The notes: a model not told the origin generated them from the letters alone. Counted from the first letter of the stretch, positions 1 through 10,400 are shown. The stretch is 52,262 nucleotides of DNA from Flammeovirga sp. OC4 (GCF_000812565.1 NZ_JTAM01000062.1:1-52262), one strand, 5' to 3'. Program-made: numbers and translations.

Positions 1-191
1 TTCATAAACTAGTTATGAGACAGCCTCTTTCCTCTTATCCTTCAGAAATTTGTCCTTATTTTTCAAAATCAGTTAAAACTGAAATGGAATAAAAGCTATA
101 TCATTCATCAATAACTTAAGTGATAGGGATAATTGTATCCCATAGATGACCAGAAATCTTCTAACACTAAAACAATCCGTTTCCGTTTGTA

Positions 192-1673
192 TTATAATGA
201 AGGTTTGATGGCTACTTTGAAAGGGTAGACAGGTAGCCTTTCACTATTATAGAGGTCTATTGCTGCATAATTTTCATAAGAATAATATAAAGTAGCAGCC
301 TTTAATGGTAACTCCACTTTATTCTTACCTATAATTTTAGCTTCTACTGCCTCGTATGTTCCTGGAGTTATTTCATACATAAAACCTTTAACAGAAGAAG
401 TTGCTGTTGTTGAAACTAACCTCTTTGCTACGTTTGAAAACTCTAAGACTACTTTATCTCCATTCACTTTATAGCTCTTATAGGTTGGCCCTTGAGCAAT
501 CACTTTTTTACCATAGGTATCTCTCAATGCTAATAAAGATAATCTTCGTCCAACTTCTTGTTTATTTTTAGGGTGAATTTCATTTGGTTCACCAAGATCG
601 TAGGCTGTAGCCATACCTGTATTTTCATATTTAAGACATTTTGCTTGCGCTAATCGGAACGTTGCCCATGAAGGATATTTCATTTCAGAACCTTTTGTTC
701 CTGCAAATCCTGCTAACTGTACATAATAAAAAGGCATTTCTTCATTTTCGAAATGATCTCTCATCATTTCAATATACTCTCCGAACCATATCACATACGG
801 GTCAGGCTCTCCCTCGTTGGTTTCACCTTGATACCAGATTGTTCCTCTCACTGAAAATGGTATAATAGGATGGTACATATCATTGTAACAGAAAGAACCT
901 AAATACTGCTCTGGATAATGAGGAGGTCTTTTGGAAGTATCTTTTCTCCATTCATCCATTTGTCTTTCATAGGCTGCAAGAAAATTCTTATTTCTTTTTT
1001 TAATGCCTTGAATCGACTTTGAATTTTTCACAGTTTCAGCATCCATAAATGTACTTATACTTGCTCCACCATAGGAAATATCAATAAGTCCGATGGCCAC
1101 CCCTTTTAATTTCTCCTGTAGTTCTCTACCAAAATAATATCCTACCGCTGTTTTTTGAGCTACACTCTTAGGAGTACAAACTTCCCATTTTGTTTTTTGA
1201 GTGAAATGCTCTTGAGGGAATTCAGAACCGGATAATGGAACAGTAAAAAAACGTATGTTTGAATGATTGGCAGCTGCGATTTCTTCTTTTGGATTCTTAG
1301 CATCACGGACAAACCAACGCATATTCGACTGACCAGCACAAAACCATACTTCACCCACCATCACATTGGTGAAACTACGTTTTTCTTTTCCATTCACTTC
1401 CAATGTATGAGGCCCTCCATATTTCATTTTTGGCAAAATAGCCTTCCATTTTCCCTCTTGATCTGATTTTACTGATGTACTTTTATTTCCTAGAGAAACT
1501 TTGATTGGTGTATTTGGTTCTGCTTTACCCCAAACTTTTATTTCTTTATCAGCTTGAATGACCATGTCATTTGTAAAAATATCAGCTAATTTTAGGGTTT
1601 GAGCAACAACGCTCAGTGAAACAAGAGAAGCTAGTACAAAGAGACTACTTGCTTTGTAAAAATTCGATTTCAT
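192..1673 (-). CDS. SGNH/SASA-family carbohydrate esterase (sialate O-acetylesterase-like), secreted
   Basis: A 493-residue protein that starts with a signal peptide ending near the sequence VVAQ. It carries the SASA family signature GQSNM with the likely nucleophile Ser116, the block WYQGE typical of the family, and a C-terminal NEIHPKNK block containing the likely catalytic His367. Members remove O-acetyl or other ester groups from glycans; the true substrate cannot be read from sequence, and sialic acid is unlikely in an algal PUL. In many relatives the residue two before the catalytic His is Asp (DIHP); here it is Glu365, a conservative change worth noting. It is the last gene of the minus-strand PUL and is separated from the NPCBM gene by 600 bp of repeats, so it probably has its own promoter. 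Family confident, substrate unknown. Confidence 0.85.
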   Translation of the reverse strand: MKSNFYKASSLFVLASLVSLSVVAQTLKLADIFTNDMVIQADKEIKVWGKAEPNTPIKVSLGNKSTSVKSDQEGKWKAILPKMKYGGPHTLEVNGKEKRSFTNVMVGEVWFCAGQSNMRWFVRDAKNPKEEIAAANHSNIRFFTVPLSGSEFPQEHFTQKTKWEVCTPKSVAQKTAVGYYFGRELQEKLKGVAIGLIDISYGGASISTFMDAETVKNSKSIQGIKKRNKNFLAAYERQMDEWRKDTSKRPPHYPEQYLGSFCYNDMYHPIIPFSVRGTIWYQGETNEGEPDPYVIWFGEYIEMMRDHFENEEMPFYYVQLAGFAGTKGSEMKYPSWATFRLAQAKCLKYENTGMATAYDLGEPNEIHPKNKQEVGRRLSLLALRDTYGKKVIAQGPTYKSYKVNGDKVVLEFSNVAKRLVSTTATSSVKGFMYEITPGTYEAVEAKIIGKNKVELPLKAATLYYSYENYAAIDLYNSERLPVYPFKVAIKPSL

Positions 1674-2272
1674 AAAATTTATAATAAAAAGATGGTTGTT
1701 TCCCTTAATACGCTGTAAACTAAATTATCGTCAACTTTCAATTGACCTTTATACAAGCATTGATAGAATCTACTTTCAAACTTCCTTCTTCTTCATTTTT
1801 GACTTGAAACAAAAACGAAGCAAAAAGTTCAAGGCTTAGAAGTCAAAAGCTAAATTCCATTTCACTCGCCTAAATGATTTTAAACTCGCTAAAGCTCAAA
1901 CAGCAAAATCATTTTTAACGGCTCATTTCATGAAATTCTTCACGCTTTTCCCTTCAAGGCCGAGGGAGATACTACTAAATGATTGTCTGATTACATTTCA
2001 AAAGACAAAGGTTTTATAATAATCTTCTAAAATGCGGTTCTGTATGGTCGTTGCATTGCAACGTCCTCGCGAACCACAATACACTACCATTAATCCTTCA
2101 TAAAAGAAGCTATATTAATCGACCTTTATACAAGCATTGATAGGATCTATTTTGGCTTGGTACTTCATCAGTATAACCACACGTTAAGGGATAGAATTTG
2201 ATCAAAATAAAAGAGGCTACAAATGTGTTTACAGACTCCTTCAATATACATTTTATCAATAATAACTATTGA
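1674..2272. repeat. Repeat-rich intergenic region with dispersed repeat copies
   Basis: About 600 bp without a credible gene. Positions 1713-1840 are clearly related to 10490-10627 (same order of blocks: TGTAAACTAAATTA, ACAAGCATT, CTTCCTTCTTC, AAAACGAAGCA, TCAAGGCTT). The block GACCTTTATACAAGCATTGA occurs at about 1744 and again at about 2121. Positions 1920-1967 are matched in inverted orientation by 52209-52255 near the other end of the window. This looks like a family of non-coding dispersed elements, not decayed coding sequence. Confidence 0.7.
2036..2075. repeat. REP-like palindrome
   Basis: GGTTC at 2036-2040 pairs with GAACC at 2071-2075, enclosing the palindrome CGTTGCATTGCAACG at 2049-2063. 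Short intergenic palindromes of this kind are common in Bacteroidota genomes. It lies between two minus-strand PUL genes. Confidence 0.6.
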
Positions 2273-3304
2273 TTATTTAGCTCCACCTGACAATAAGAAG
2301 TATGCGCCAGCCCAGCTTGCATGATCTCCACCTTTATTTCCGTCAGTATCCTCAACAAGAAGAGTCATTTGTTTCTTTCCTTTTACATCCAATACTAACT
2401 GCTCAACTTTTTGGTCTGATCTATTACCAATAAGTCCGCTATTGTAAACTTCTTTACCATCAATTAGGATTTTCATTGTAACTTTTCCTCCATTAGAATC
2501 ATTACCACCTGGAGTTACCACAAATGATTTATAGTTTGATTTGATAGGGAAAACCAACTTAGACGGTGCATGAACACCAATACCATGATTGAATTTTTTA
2601 CCAGCAATACTAATTACACTACCATCAACACCTTTATCATTAAGCACTCTCCAATGTGAGTCTACCATTGATGCCTTCTCAATCGTCATGTATTCTTTTT
2701 CACCTGGTAACTCATCATCCAATAGTGTTTTGGCAAATATTTTTGCGTAATCAGGATCTTTTACTTTATTTTCTTTATCTCCTTCAACAAAAAATGCATT
2801 TGCCCAGTCAGCGTGGTCTCCACCTTCGTTTCCTAAAGCATCTACAAATAACTCAAGACTTGTTGCTCCTTTTACATCAATAGCAACCATTTTTGGAGTA
2901 TATCCTCTTGACTTACTATGAATTTTACCTGTAGCAAACACCTCTTTACCATCTACAAGAATTTTCATGTCGATCTTACCAACATGGGCAGCATCCGGCC
3001 CTGGTACAACATAAAACATATCCGCTTTTGGAGGTACTTTGTAAACTAGTTGAGAAGGAGCATGTACCCCTAAACCTCTATCATACTGTACACCATTCAT
3101 TGTCATCTTTTCACCAGATACTGCTTTATCTTGGTTAATTCTCCAGTAAGAAGTACTCTTAATTGTACTTTCGTCTTTATGAAGATAAACTTTTTTACCT
3201 TCCATTACTTGTACTACTTCTTCTGCTACTGGTTCTTGAGCATAAGTATTTAAACTAAATGCAACGCTTGCTGCTGCTAATAATATTTTCTTTTGAATTT
3301 TCAT
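2273..3304 (-). CDS. Secreted protein with two NPCBM (CBM51-like) carbohydrate-binding domains
   Basis: With the start at the second Met (3304; an in-frame ATG also lies at 3316) the protein is 343 residues and has a clean signal peptide ending in NTYAQ. The rest is two copies of an NPCBM domain, roughly residues 35-170 and 200-340. Each copy has the hallmark GLGVHA or GIGVHA block near its start and a GGDHA(D/S)WA block near its end. NPCBM domains bind terminal galactosides and related sugars in known family members. No catalytic domain is present, so this is probably a periplasmic or secreted galactan-binding accessory protein. It stands alone downstream of the SGBP terminator and may have its own promoter in 3305-3613. 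Confidence 0.85.
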   Translation of the reverse strand: MKIQKKILLAAASVAFSLNTYAQEPVAEEVVQVMEGKKVYLHKDESTIKSTSYWRINQDKAVSGEKMTMNGVQYDRGLGVHAPSQLVYKVPPKADMFYVVPGPDAAHVGKIDMKILVDGKEVFATGKIHSKSRGYTPKMVAIDVKGATSLELFVDALGNEGGDHADWANAFFVEGDKENKVKDPDYAKIFAKTLLDDELPGEKEYMTIEKASMVDSHWRVLNDKGVDGSVISIAGKKFNHGIGVHAPSKLVFPIKSNYKSFVVTPGGNDSNGGKVTMKILIDGKEVYNSGLIGNRSDQKVEQLVLDVKGKKQMTLLVEDTDGNKGGDHASWAGAYFLLSGGAK

Positions 3305-3613
3305 TTCACTTGTCATTAAATATAAGTAACCAAAATCAGAATTAGTTTACTGTCTATTATGTCTGATTTTTTAAAAGAACTTTTCTCTAGAGTTGTTGAA
3401 CAAAATTATGCATTAGGTCACATTTCAATTGAAAATAATCTTTCATTATTTATAATATATTTGACATTTAACGCCTATATAGCACATTTTAAGCATCATT
3501 TGTACTATTTTGTATCATTATGTCTGCTTTTTTCTTTCTTCATCTTTATAACAGAAAAAACCGCAGATGTAACAATACAACTACGGTTTCTCATAAAATC
3601 TCAAAAACAAAAA

Positions 3614-3651
3614 GGATGAAGTTTTACAATTTTCATTGCAAAACTCCATCC
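3614..3651 (-). terminator. Intrinsic terminator after the susCD-SGBP operon
   Basis: GGATGAAGTTTTACAA at 3614-3629 pairs with TTGCAAAACTCCATCC at 3636-3651. Read on the minus strand, the hairpin is followed by a T-rich tract. It sits just beyond the stop of the glycan-binding lipoprotein gene. Confidence 0.75.
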
Positions 3652-3678
3652 CTATTTACTTACAAACCTCTCTTTAAA

Positions 3679-5283
3679 TTAAGGTCTTGGGTAATATCTC
3701 TTCAATCGAAGGTTATCAATGTATACTGTCGTTGGTTCACTACCAGTATTCACTATTTTCATAATCAAGTTATATTCACTGATTACGTTTTTCACATCAA
3801 TTACATTCGAGAATGTTAACCACTTTCCTTCTTCTGCATTAGCATAACCGTGAGCTACTTCTTGCCAGTCAGAACCTTTGTTACTTAAGTGGAAACGGAT
3901 GTTCGTATCGAACGTAGCACCTGGGTGTCTATCTCCACCATTGTTAACAATAAAGATATCGAATTCTAATCTTAATTTGTTGTTTTCATTTTCGGTGAAA
4001 TCAAACTTATGCAATGCTCCATTTAAGTAAGTCTGGATTGCTGATGGCTTCACTGGACGATCTGCTGTACCTGCAGGAATAGTAACCTTCAAACTATGAC
4101 TTCCTTCTGAAACTTCTTCTGTAGATTGCTCTAAGAGATCTGGAACAACATTTCCTAACCATGCAGGATCAGCACCTCTGTAAACCATTGCACTGTTTTC
4201 ATAGCTATAGTCGTAACCTGATGATTTTAATACATCTTCTTCAGAACCAACTAATACTTCATCAGTGAACTTATCAGCAATGGCTGCATCTTGTGATTCT
4301 AATGAATTTCCGGTGTAAGTGACAGTCACTTCATCATTACTGTATACTAACTCATCACCGATTTCAAGAACAAGGAAACTTGCATTGTCAGGGCTTACAT
4401 AAGCAGCTGTAACTTCAGGAGTCAATACTTCATCTTTCGCTGTAGTAAGTGTTACGCTATAATCTGAAGCTTTTGGAGAATTTGCATTTAAGCCTCTTGA
4501 GTACACTAAGTTAATTTTCTTGCTTGCATCTGTAGTTACTCGCTCTAAAAGTAATGGCTCATCTGAACGTACACATTTCACGAAATCTACAACTACCAAT
4601 GTATCTGAACTCATTGGTCTTTGTCTCACAAATACAGGAGCAAAGCTATATACTTTATCCAATGTTACATATTTCACATCAAATGTATTCGCATTTGCAT
4701 CTTCAGCTACTAATTCTGCACCGTGTAACTCTCCTTGAATCAATGTAGGATTACCTGTTGCATCATAAGTGAATCGTAAAATACTACCGAAAGGAATCTC
4801 TGTTGGAGTTGTTGGTTCCATTGAAATTTCATCACCCAAAGTACCATCAGATAATAATAAATTTGCTTTGATGCTATTGAGTTTCACTGCAGGCATTACA
4901 GTTACTACAATCGTTGTATCAATTTGATTTGTCTCTCTAGGAACGGTTTCAGAACCTACAAAAGCATTTTCTTGGAATACTTGACTTAAAGTCACTTCCC
5001 AAGTTCCTTCCTTATGGAAAGTACCTCTCACTTGAGCGTCTTGAGGGTTACCTTCCACTGTTACATTTGAATCTGGGAAAATCCATTGTCTACTTTCAAT
5101 ACCTTGAGACACATCTGCAAAATCAATGTGCTGATTAATATTGATGACATTATCATTACCCACTTGCGATACTCTCACCACGCTATGGCTTGGTGTCGTT
5201 ATTGTTGGATTGTTCATTTCTTCACCACAAGCCCCCAATAAAAGGGCTAGTGATGAGATAATGAATAACTTTATATATTTCAT
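3679..5283 (-). CDS. Surface glycan-binding lipoprotein (SusE/F-position SGBP) with PKD-like domain
   Basis: A lipoprotein of 534 residues from the Met at 5283 (another Met lies three codons upstream), with lipobox LLGAC. The N-terminal part (about residues 30-130) resembles a PKD/Ig fold, including a block with RQWIFPDS. The middle holds Ig-like segments. The C-terminal 170 residues look like a jelly-roll carbohydrate-binding module ending in VYIDNLRLKRY, as in many CBM-like domains. It directly follows susD with a gap of about 20 bp, the usual place for an outer-membrane glycan-binding protein that passes oligosaccharides to the SusCD transporter. The function is inferred from position and architecture; no specific family is recognised. 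Confidence 0.75.
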   Translation of the reverse strand: MKYIKLFIISSLALLLGACGEEMNNPTITTPSHSVVRVSQVGNDNVININQHIDFADVSQGIESRQWIFPDSNVTVEGNPQDAQVRGTFHKEGTWEVTLSQVFQENAFVGSETVPRETNQIDTTIVVTVMPAVKLNSIKANLLLSDGTLGDEISMEPTTPTEIPFGSILRFTYDATGNPTLIQGELHGAELVAEDANANTFDVKYVTLDKVYSFAPVFVRQRPMSSDTLVVVDFVKCVRSDEPLLLERVTTDASKKINLVYSRGLNANSPKASDYSVTLTTAKDEVLTPEVTAAYVSPDNASFLVLEIGDELVYSNDEVTVTYTGNSLESQDAAIADKFTDEVLVGSEEDVLKSSGYDYSYENSAMVYRGADPAWLGNVVPDLLEQSTEEVSEGSHSLKVTIPAGTADRPVKPSAIQTYLNGALHKFDFTENENNKLRLEFDIFIVNNGGDRHPGATFDTNIRFHLSNKGSDWQEVAHGYANAEEGKWLTFSNVIDVKNVISEYNLIMKIVNTGSEPTTVYIDNLRLKRYYPRP

Positions 5284-5304
5284 ATTTATCATGATTGATC
5301 TCTA

Positions 5305-7023
5305 TTAAATTGCTTCGTTAGCTTGAACTTCAGCTGCTGGAATTGGGAAGTAATCGTGTTGGTCTGGACTATAGAAACTCCAGTTGTTTACAAAGTCAGG
5401 ACGAATACGACCTTCGATATAAAGTGGAGGAAGAATAGGCACTACCTCATTTTCATCTTGTAATTTTTCGAAGTTTTCGATTCTTAAAACCTCATCATTA
5501 TGATGACTTGTGAAAACATCTTTTATAACACCCCATCTTACTAAATCTCTCCATCTTGTATTTTCAAACGCTAACTCTGTTGGACGCTCTACCATACGAA
5601 GGTGAGTTCTGATGTTTTCAACTGATGCAGGTACAATTGGACGTTCACCATACAAATCCTGAGAGATGTGTAACTGAGGAATACCACCATCATTGTTGAT
5701 ATAATCTTGAATTGTTACAACTCCTGCACGAGATCTTACTTTGTCAATGTACTCAATCGCTGTATTCAAATCGCTTGATGCTTCTAATACTGCCTCTGCA
5801 TACATTAAGTAAACATCTGACAATCTCATGTGCTTGTAGTTGATAGAAGATCTGTTTTCGATATTCTCTGTATCCATGTGGTACCAGTTTGCATACTTTT
5901 TTACGTATGACGACTCACCGTTACCCCATCTTCTACCTACTTCAGCTTTTAAGTCTGCTGCTGTTTTGTTGTAATATAATCCCTCAGCATCACGACCTGC
6001 CAATGTTGCATTGTATCTTGATGAATGAGCATTTGAACCCGCTACTGAATCAGCAACTAATAATTCATGAGCCCAATAAGTAGGCATCATACCTTGCCAT
6101 CCACCTAGTGAATAAGGACCATACCAACGTGCTAACTTTGTAGACTCACCACCTGATACGTTACCGCCATCATCAACAATACTTGCATCTTGAGCACCAG
6201 AGTTGATCGAACCATCAAAAGGTACTTCCATTATAGACTCTGAATTGTAAATCACATCATGTCTAAAGTTTTCTGCATAGTTAGAAGACAACTGGTAAAG
6301 TCCTGAGTCAATTACTTTTTTGAATTCAACAGCCGCATTTGACCACTCTTTGTTGTATAAGTATACTTTTCCAAGTAGTGTAGTTGCCATACCCCAAGTT
6401 GCTCTACCCAAGTCAGACTCTGGTCTTGTCAATGGAAGACGCTCGATAGCATATTCCAAATCAGGAATAATGACTTGACCTGTTACCTCTACGATCGTTG
6501 AGAAAGGTATGTTGTGATCTGTAATTTTAGAAGAAGTTTTAATGACACCTCCACCAAAAGTATGTGCTACTTCGAAGTAGAAAAATGCTCTTAAGAAACG
6601 TGCTTGAGATAAAATCTCTTCTTTTCTTTCTTCAGAAATTTCCTCGATTGTTGGTACGTTATCAATCACCTGATTGGCTCTGAAAATACCATTGTAACAT
6701 TCAGCCCATTTATTAAATACAGGTCTACTGTTATCAGGAATTACTAATTCAGTATAAGGGAAGTGTCTTACCCAGTCATTTGTTCCTCCTAAATCACTTC
6801 TAATCATTTCGTAAGTCAAGTGACCTCCACTTACAGATTGAAATTGTAATGCTGCATAAACTGTTGTTAAAGCGGCTTCAGCATCTGCTTCTGTTTTCCA
6901 GAATGTTGGTTCTGTAATAGCGTTAGGGTTTTTTCTGGTAAGAAAGTCATCATGATTACACGATGTCATAAAAAACAACCCTGCTAATAATTTTACGATT
7001 AATATCTTCTTTAAAGCATTCAT
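5305..7023 (-). CDS. susD: SusD/RagB-family outer-membrane glycan-binding lipoprotein
   Basis: A 572-residue lipoprotein with lipobox FMTSC followed by the SusD N-terminal pattern NHDDFLTRKNPNAITE and FWKTEADAEAAL. Helical TPR-like repeats follow, for example ARFLRAFFYFEVAHTFGGG. The C-terminal region has FENTRWRDLVRWG, typical of RagB/SusD proteins. Members form the lid of the SusC transporter and bind oligosaccharides at the cell surface. It lies 17 bp downstream of susC and upstream of the SGBP gene, so the three are almost certainly one transcript. The residues contacting the ligand cannot be read from sequence. Confidence 0.95.
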   Translation of the reverse strand: MNALKKILIVKLLAGLFFMTSCNHDDFLTRKNPNAITEPTFWKTEADAEAALTTVYAALQFQSVSGGHLTYEMIRSDLGGTNDWVRHFPYTELVIPDNSRPVFNKWAECYNGIFRANQVIDNVPTIEEISEERKEEILSQARFLRAFFYFEVAHTFGGGVIKTSSKITDHNIPFSTIVEVTGQVIIPDLEYAIERLPLTRPESDLGRATWGMATTLLGKVYLYNKEWSNAAVEFKKVIDSGLYQLSSNYAENFRHDVIYNSESIMEVPFDGSINSGAQDASIVDDGGNVSGGESTKLARWYGPYSLGGWQGMMPTYWAHELLVADSVAGSNAHSSRYNATLAGRDAEGLYYNKTAADLKAEVGRRWGNGESSYVKKYANWYHMDTENIENRSSINYKHMRLSDVYLMYAEAVLEASSDLNTAIEYIDKVRSRAGVVTIQDYINNDGGIPQLHISQDLYGERPIVPASVENIRTHLRMVERPTELAFENTRWRDLVRWGVIKDVFTSHHNDEVLRIENFEKLQDENEVVPILPPLYIEGRIRPDFVNNWSFYSPDQHDYFPIPAAEVQANEAI

Positions 7024-7040
7024 TGTAATACTTTTTAAAA

Positions 7041-10000
7041 TTAAAAACTAATTTGAGCACCAAGTAAGAACTGTCTTGATACAGGGTAGTTACCTCTATC
7101 TACACCTCTCATTAAAATGTTCTCACCACCTACTTCAGGATCATAACCTCTGTATTTTGTAAAAGTGAACGGGTTCACTGCTGATACATATACTCTTGCT
7201 TTTGAGATCCCTGATTCTTGTCCAATTACTCTGCTTAGATCATAACCTAAAGTGATTGTTCTAATTCTGAAGTAAGTACCATCTTCTAACCAAAGGTCAG
7301 ATTGAGATCTCACGTTTTCGCTTTGTGAATAAGTCACTAAAGGAACATCAGATGTAGGATTTTGTGGGCTCCACATTCCAACTAAATCAGTGTGTCTACT
7401 TTGAGCGTATGCAAAAAGTCTTGATCCATTGTAAATCTTAGCACCGTGTGAGTAATAACCTTGGATGAAGAAATCAAATCCTTTGTAACCTAATGAAGCG
7501 ATAATTCCTGATTCAAAATCTGGCATACCTGATCCAGCATAAACTCTATCATTGTCAGTAATTTGACCATCTCCATCTTGATCTACATACCTTACATCTC
7601 CTAATCGAGCAGTTGGGTTGATTGTTTCTTGGTATTCCTTCAACTCCTCATCTGTTCTGATGATACCGTCTGTTTGTACTAAGAAGAATGATGCAGCCTC
7701 ATGACCTACCGCCATAAACGTAGTGTGGTCCATAGAACCCATAGTTAATGATGGACGACCACCTGCATAACCTCTCTCGATTCCGTTTAAGTTAGTTACT
7801 TCATTCACGTTTTTCGTAAATGTCAATCCGATATTATAATTTAAACCATATTCTGTTTGGTTCTTATAATTTAGAGCTAACTCAAGACCTGTGTTGGTCA
7901 TATCACCCGCATTCAAAGTGAACGTTCTGTAGATTTCTACTTCATTGTTCTCTCTTGTTACGTTAGCACCTGCTGATAATGGTAATTGCTGACCAAGAAT
8001 CATATTTTGCTTTTGGTTTCTGTAAACATCCGCCGTAAACTGAATACGATCATTCCACATTGTTACATCAATACCAATGTTTTGTGCAATGGCAGTTTCC
8101 CACGAGATGTCAGGGTTAGCAAATCTTCTTTGTGCTAAACCTGGAGTTAACTCTTGATTATAACCATATAAGTAGTTTATACCTTGCTCAATCACTGGAG
8201 AAGCAATGTAAGGGTTAGCTCCTACTCTATTGTTACCCAACTCAGCATATGACGCTCTTAGTTTTAATCCGCTGATAAAATCAACGTTCCAGAAACTTTC
8301 TTGGTCTACGTTCCAACCTAATGAAACACCTGGGAAGACATCAAATCTATTGTCAACTCTGAACTGCGAAGTACCGTCTCTTCTTAGTGATACTGAAAGT
8401 AAGTATCTACTATCATAGCTATATTGCAATCTACCCATCATACCAACTAATGCAGTTTCCTGAATTTGACCTACTGGATTTGAGATAGAAACCGCTGCGT
8501 TTGGCACTCTGATTTCATTATTACCATTTTCAGCAAATGACATTAAAAGACCTGTAGTTCTGTTGGTGTACTGCTCTAATGAGTAAGTACCAGTGAAGTT
8601 TAAATTATGCTTACCGAACGACTTATTATAAGTCAAAATATTTTCTAAAGTATATCTTTCATTCCATGTATAGTCTTCGTTTGATCTTGCTTGTGGTCTT
8701 GAAGCTGCAGGTACATAATTACCGCCTGCATCAATAATAGTATATTTTGGTTGGAAACGATCTCTAGTTGAGTTTAAGAAGTTACTACCTGCTCTTACTT
8801 GGTAAGTTAAACCTTTTAAGATTTCGTAAGAAGCACTTAATGCAATATTAAATCTCTTCGTGTTTGTCTCATCCGTATTGGACATGATTCCTGATAAATA
8901 ACTGTAAGTAATTTCGTTTTGATCTGGAATCTGAACAATATCACCGTTTGTTGGTAATTCCTCTAAAGGAGTACTCCATGGTCTTTGTGTAATTGCTCTT
9001 TCATAAATTGCCCAAGGCTCACTGCTTGTGTTTTCGTTTTGGAAACCAACTGAAGCAAACATCTTGAACTTTTTCTTATTCATTGAACCTGTTAAACGAG
9101 TTGCTAAACGATCATAGCCAGAGTTGATAATAATACCTTCTTGGTTGAAGTAGTTAACGTTGGCGTTGATTTGTAAATCACCTTTACCTGAAGCTACGTT
9201 TAATTCATAATTTTGAATCGCTGCGTTATCATTTTGAATTGCTCCAATAAAGTCTGAATTATTTTCTAAAGCTCTTGGGTTTTCTGATAATACTGAAGAA
9301 GGAATACCTGTCGCATCCGCTCTTAACTGATCATAGTAAAACTGTTGGTGTGTATCCATCAATGGAGTACCTGACGTAATGTTTTGAATACCACCCCATG
9401 CCGTGAAATCTACTCTTACTTTTCCTGGATCACCTGTTTTTGTAGTGATCAAAATTACACCGTTTGATGCTCTTACACCGTAGATCGCTGCTGATGCACC
9501 ATCTTTCAAGATATCAACCGACTTGATTTGCGAAGGAGCAATATTAGGGTTGCTTTGGTAAGGAATACCATCCACTACATATAATGGTTCTGTTGAACCT
9601 GTAATTGAACCTACACCTCTAATTTGGATGTTTGCCGCAGCACCTGGAGCACCACTTGATGCCTGAACGTTAACACCAGCTACTTGACCTTGTAATGCTG
9701 TTCCTAAATCTGGAGTTGGCATTTTCTCAAGTGCTTCAGAGCCCACGTTATTTACAGCACCCGTAACTTCCTTTTTCTTTTGAGTACCATAACCCACTAC
9801 TACTACCTCATCTAGTAATTCTAGATCTTCCTTTAAGCTGATATCGAAATTAGTAGTTGTTCCTACTTCGTGCTCTTGGGGTACATAACCGATATAGTTA
9901 AATACAAGAACATCTTCTTTAAGAACATTGATACTAAAGTTACCATCAAAATCGGTTACAGTACCTTTTGTTGTACCTTTCACCAATACGTTTACACCAG

Positions 10001-10127
10001 GTAGAGGCTGACCGTTATCTGTCACTTTACCTGAAACAACAACTTCTTGTGCAAGAGAAATAGTTGTATAAAAAATCATTAAGAAGAAGGTTATAAACCC
10101 TGCTTTTGGTATCACTTTCCGATTCAT
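7041..10127 (-). CDS. susC: SusC-family TonB-dependent outer-membrane oligosaccharide transporter
   Basis: Preferred start is the Met at 10127 (1028 residues), which gives a normal signal peptide ending in TISLAQ; an in-frame ATG at 10151 would add 8 residues. Order of parts: a carboxypeptidase-D-like domain near residues 30-105 (VSGKVTDNGQPLPGVNVLVK), the TonB box region LDEVVVVGYGTQKKKEVTGA, the plug (about 115-225, with IQIRGVGSITGSTEPLYVVD), then a long beta-barrel ending in FLLGAQISF with the expected terminal Phe. It imports oligosaccharides produced at the surface by the GH16 enzyme. It begins the susC-susD-SGBP operon, and a candidate regulator site lies about 200 bp upstream. Confidence 0.95.
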   Translation of the reverse strand: MNRKVIPKAGFITFFLMIFYTTISLAQEVVVSGKVTDNGQPLPGVNVLVKGTTKGTVTDFDGNFSINVLKEDVLVFNYIGYVPQEHEVGTTTNFDISLKEDLELLDEVVVVGYGTQKKKEVTGAVNNVGSEALEKMPTPDLGTALQGQVAGVNVQASSGAPGAAANIQIRGVGSITGSTEPLYVVDGIPYQSNPNIAPSQIKSVDILKDGASAAIYGVRASNGVILITTKTGDPGKVRVDFTAWGGIQNITSGTPLMDTHQQFYYDQLRADATGIPSSVLSENPRALENNSDFIGAIQNDNAAIQNYELNVASGKGDLQINANVNYFNQEGIIINSGYDRLATRLTGSMNKKKFKMFASVGFQNENTSSEPWAIYERAITQRPWSTPLEELPTNGDIVQIPDQNEITYSYLSGIMSNTDETNTKRFNIALSASYEILKGLTYQVRAGSNFLNSTRDRFQPKYTIIDAGGNYVPAASRPQARSNEDYTWNERYTLENILTYNKSFGKHNLNFTGTYSLEQYTNRTTGLLMSFAENGNNEIRVPNAAVSISNPVGQIQETALVGMMGRLQYSYDSRYLLSVSLRRDGTSQFRVDNRFDVFPGVSLGWNVDQESFWNVDFISGLKLRASYAELGNNRVGANPYIASPVIEQGINYLYGYNQELTPGLAQRRFANPDISWETAIAQNIGIDVTMWNDRIQFTADVYRNQKQNMILGQQLPLSAGANVTRENNEVEIYRTFTLNAGDMTNTGLELALNYKNQTEYGLNYNIGLTFTKNVNEVTNLNGIERGYAGGRPSLTMGSMDHTTFMAVGHEAASFFLVQTDGIIRTDEELKEYQETINPTARLGDVRYVDQDGDGQITDNDRVYAGSGMPDFESGIIASLGYKGFDFFIQGYYSHGAKIYNGSRLFAYAQSRHTDLVGMWSPQNPTSDVPLVTYSQSENVRSQSDLWLEDGTYFRIRTITLGYDLSRVIGQESGISKARVYVSAVNPFTFTKYRGYDPEVGGENILMRGVDRGNYPVSRQFLLGAQISF

Positions 10128-10351
10128 ACTAAGTTTACTTAAGAATAACATAACTTTATGATTAATGAACAGATGTTGAAAGAGTGAGCTGAACCACGCT
10201 TTCTCTGAAAAAAATTAATGTAGACGAACGTTGCTATCTTACATTACAATATTACTTAAGACTAGAGAGAGCTTATGTGTAATAATTACCCTTTACTTAC
10301 ACTTTTTTAACATCTTAAGGATTGAGGGTAAAAAGGAGTTAGTTTTGGTTA

Positions 10352-10400
10352 GAATTCGATAGTTTTTAGGGTAAAAAAGTACCTCTCTGGGGTAATTTCC
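10352..10400. promoter_or_regulatory. Candidate operator upstream of susC, shared with the P450 operon
   Basis: The block at 10352-10378 (core GATAGTTTTTAGGGTAAAAA) recurs at 44431-44456 upstream of the P450 gene with one substitution and one single-base gap. A second half-site, GGGGTAATTT, lies with its GGTAA 22 bp from the first GGTAA (10369 versus 10391). A further GGTAA lies at 10327, 42 bp the other way. The spacings are close to whole helical turns. It is about 200 bp from the susC start, suitable for an activator such as the HTCS. The binding protein is not known. Confidence 0.5.

Noticed and set aside
192-1673. Sialic acid metabolism suggested by the SASA family name
   Set aside because: No other sialic acid gene is present; the surrounding genes are for red-algal galactan.
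3359-3819. Two overlapping plus-strand open frames
   Set aside because: They cover a terminator and the 3' end of the lipoprotein gene on the other strand, and their residue makeup is that of AT-rich non-coding DNA.
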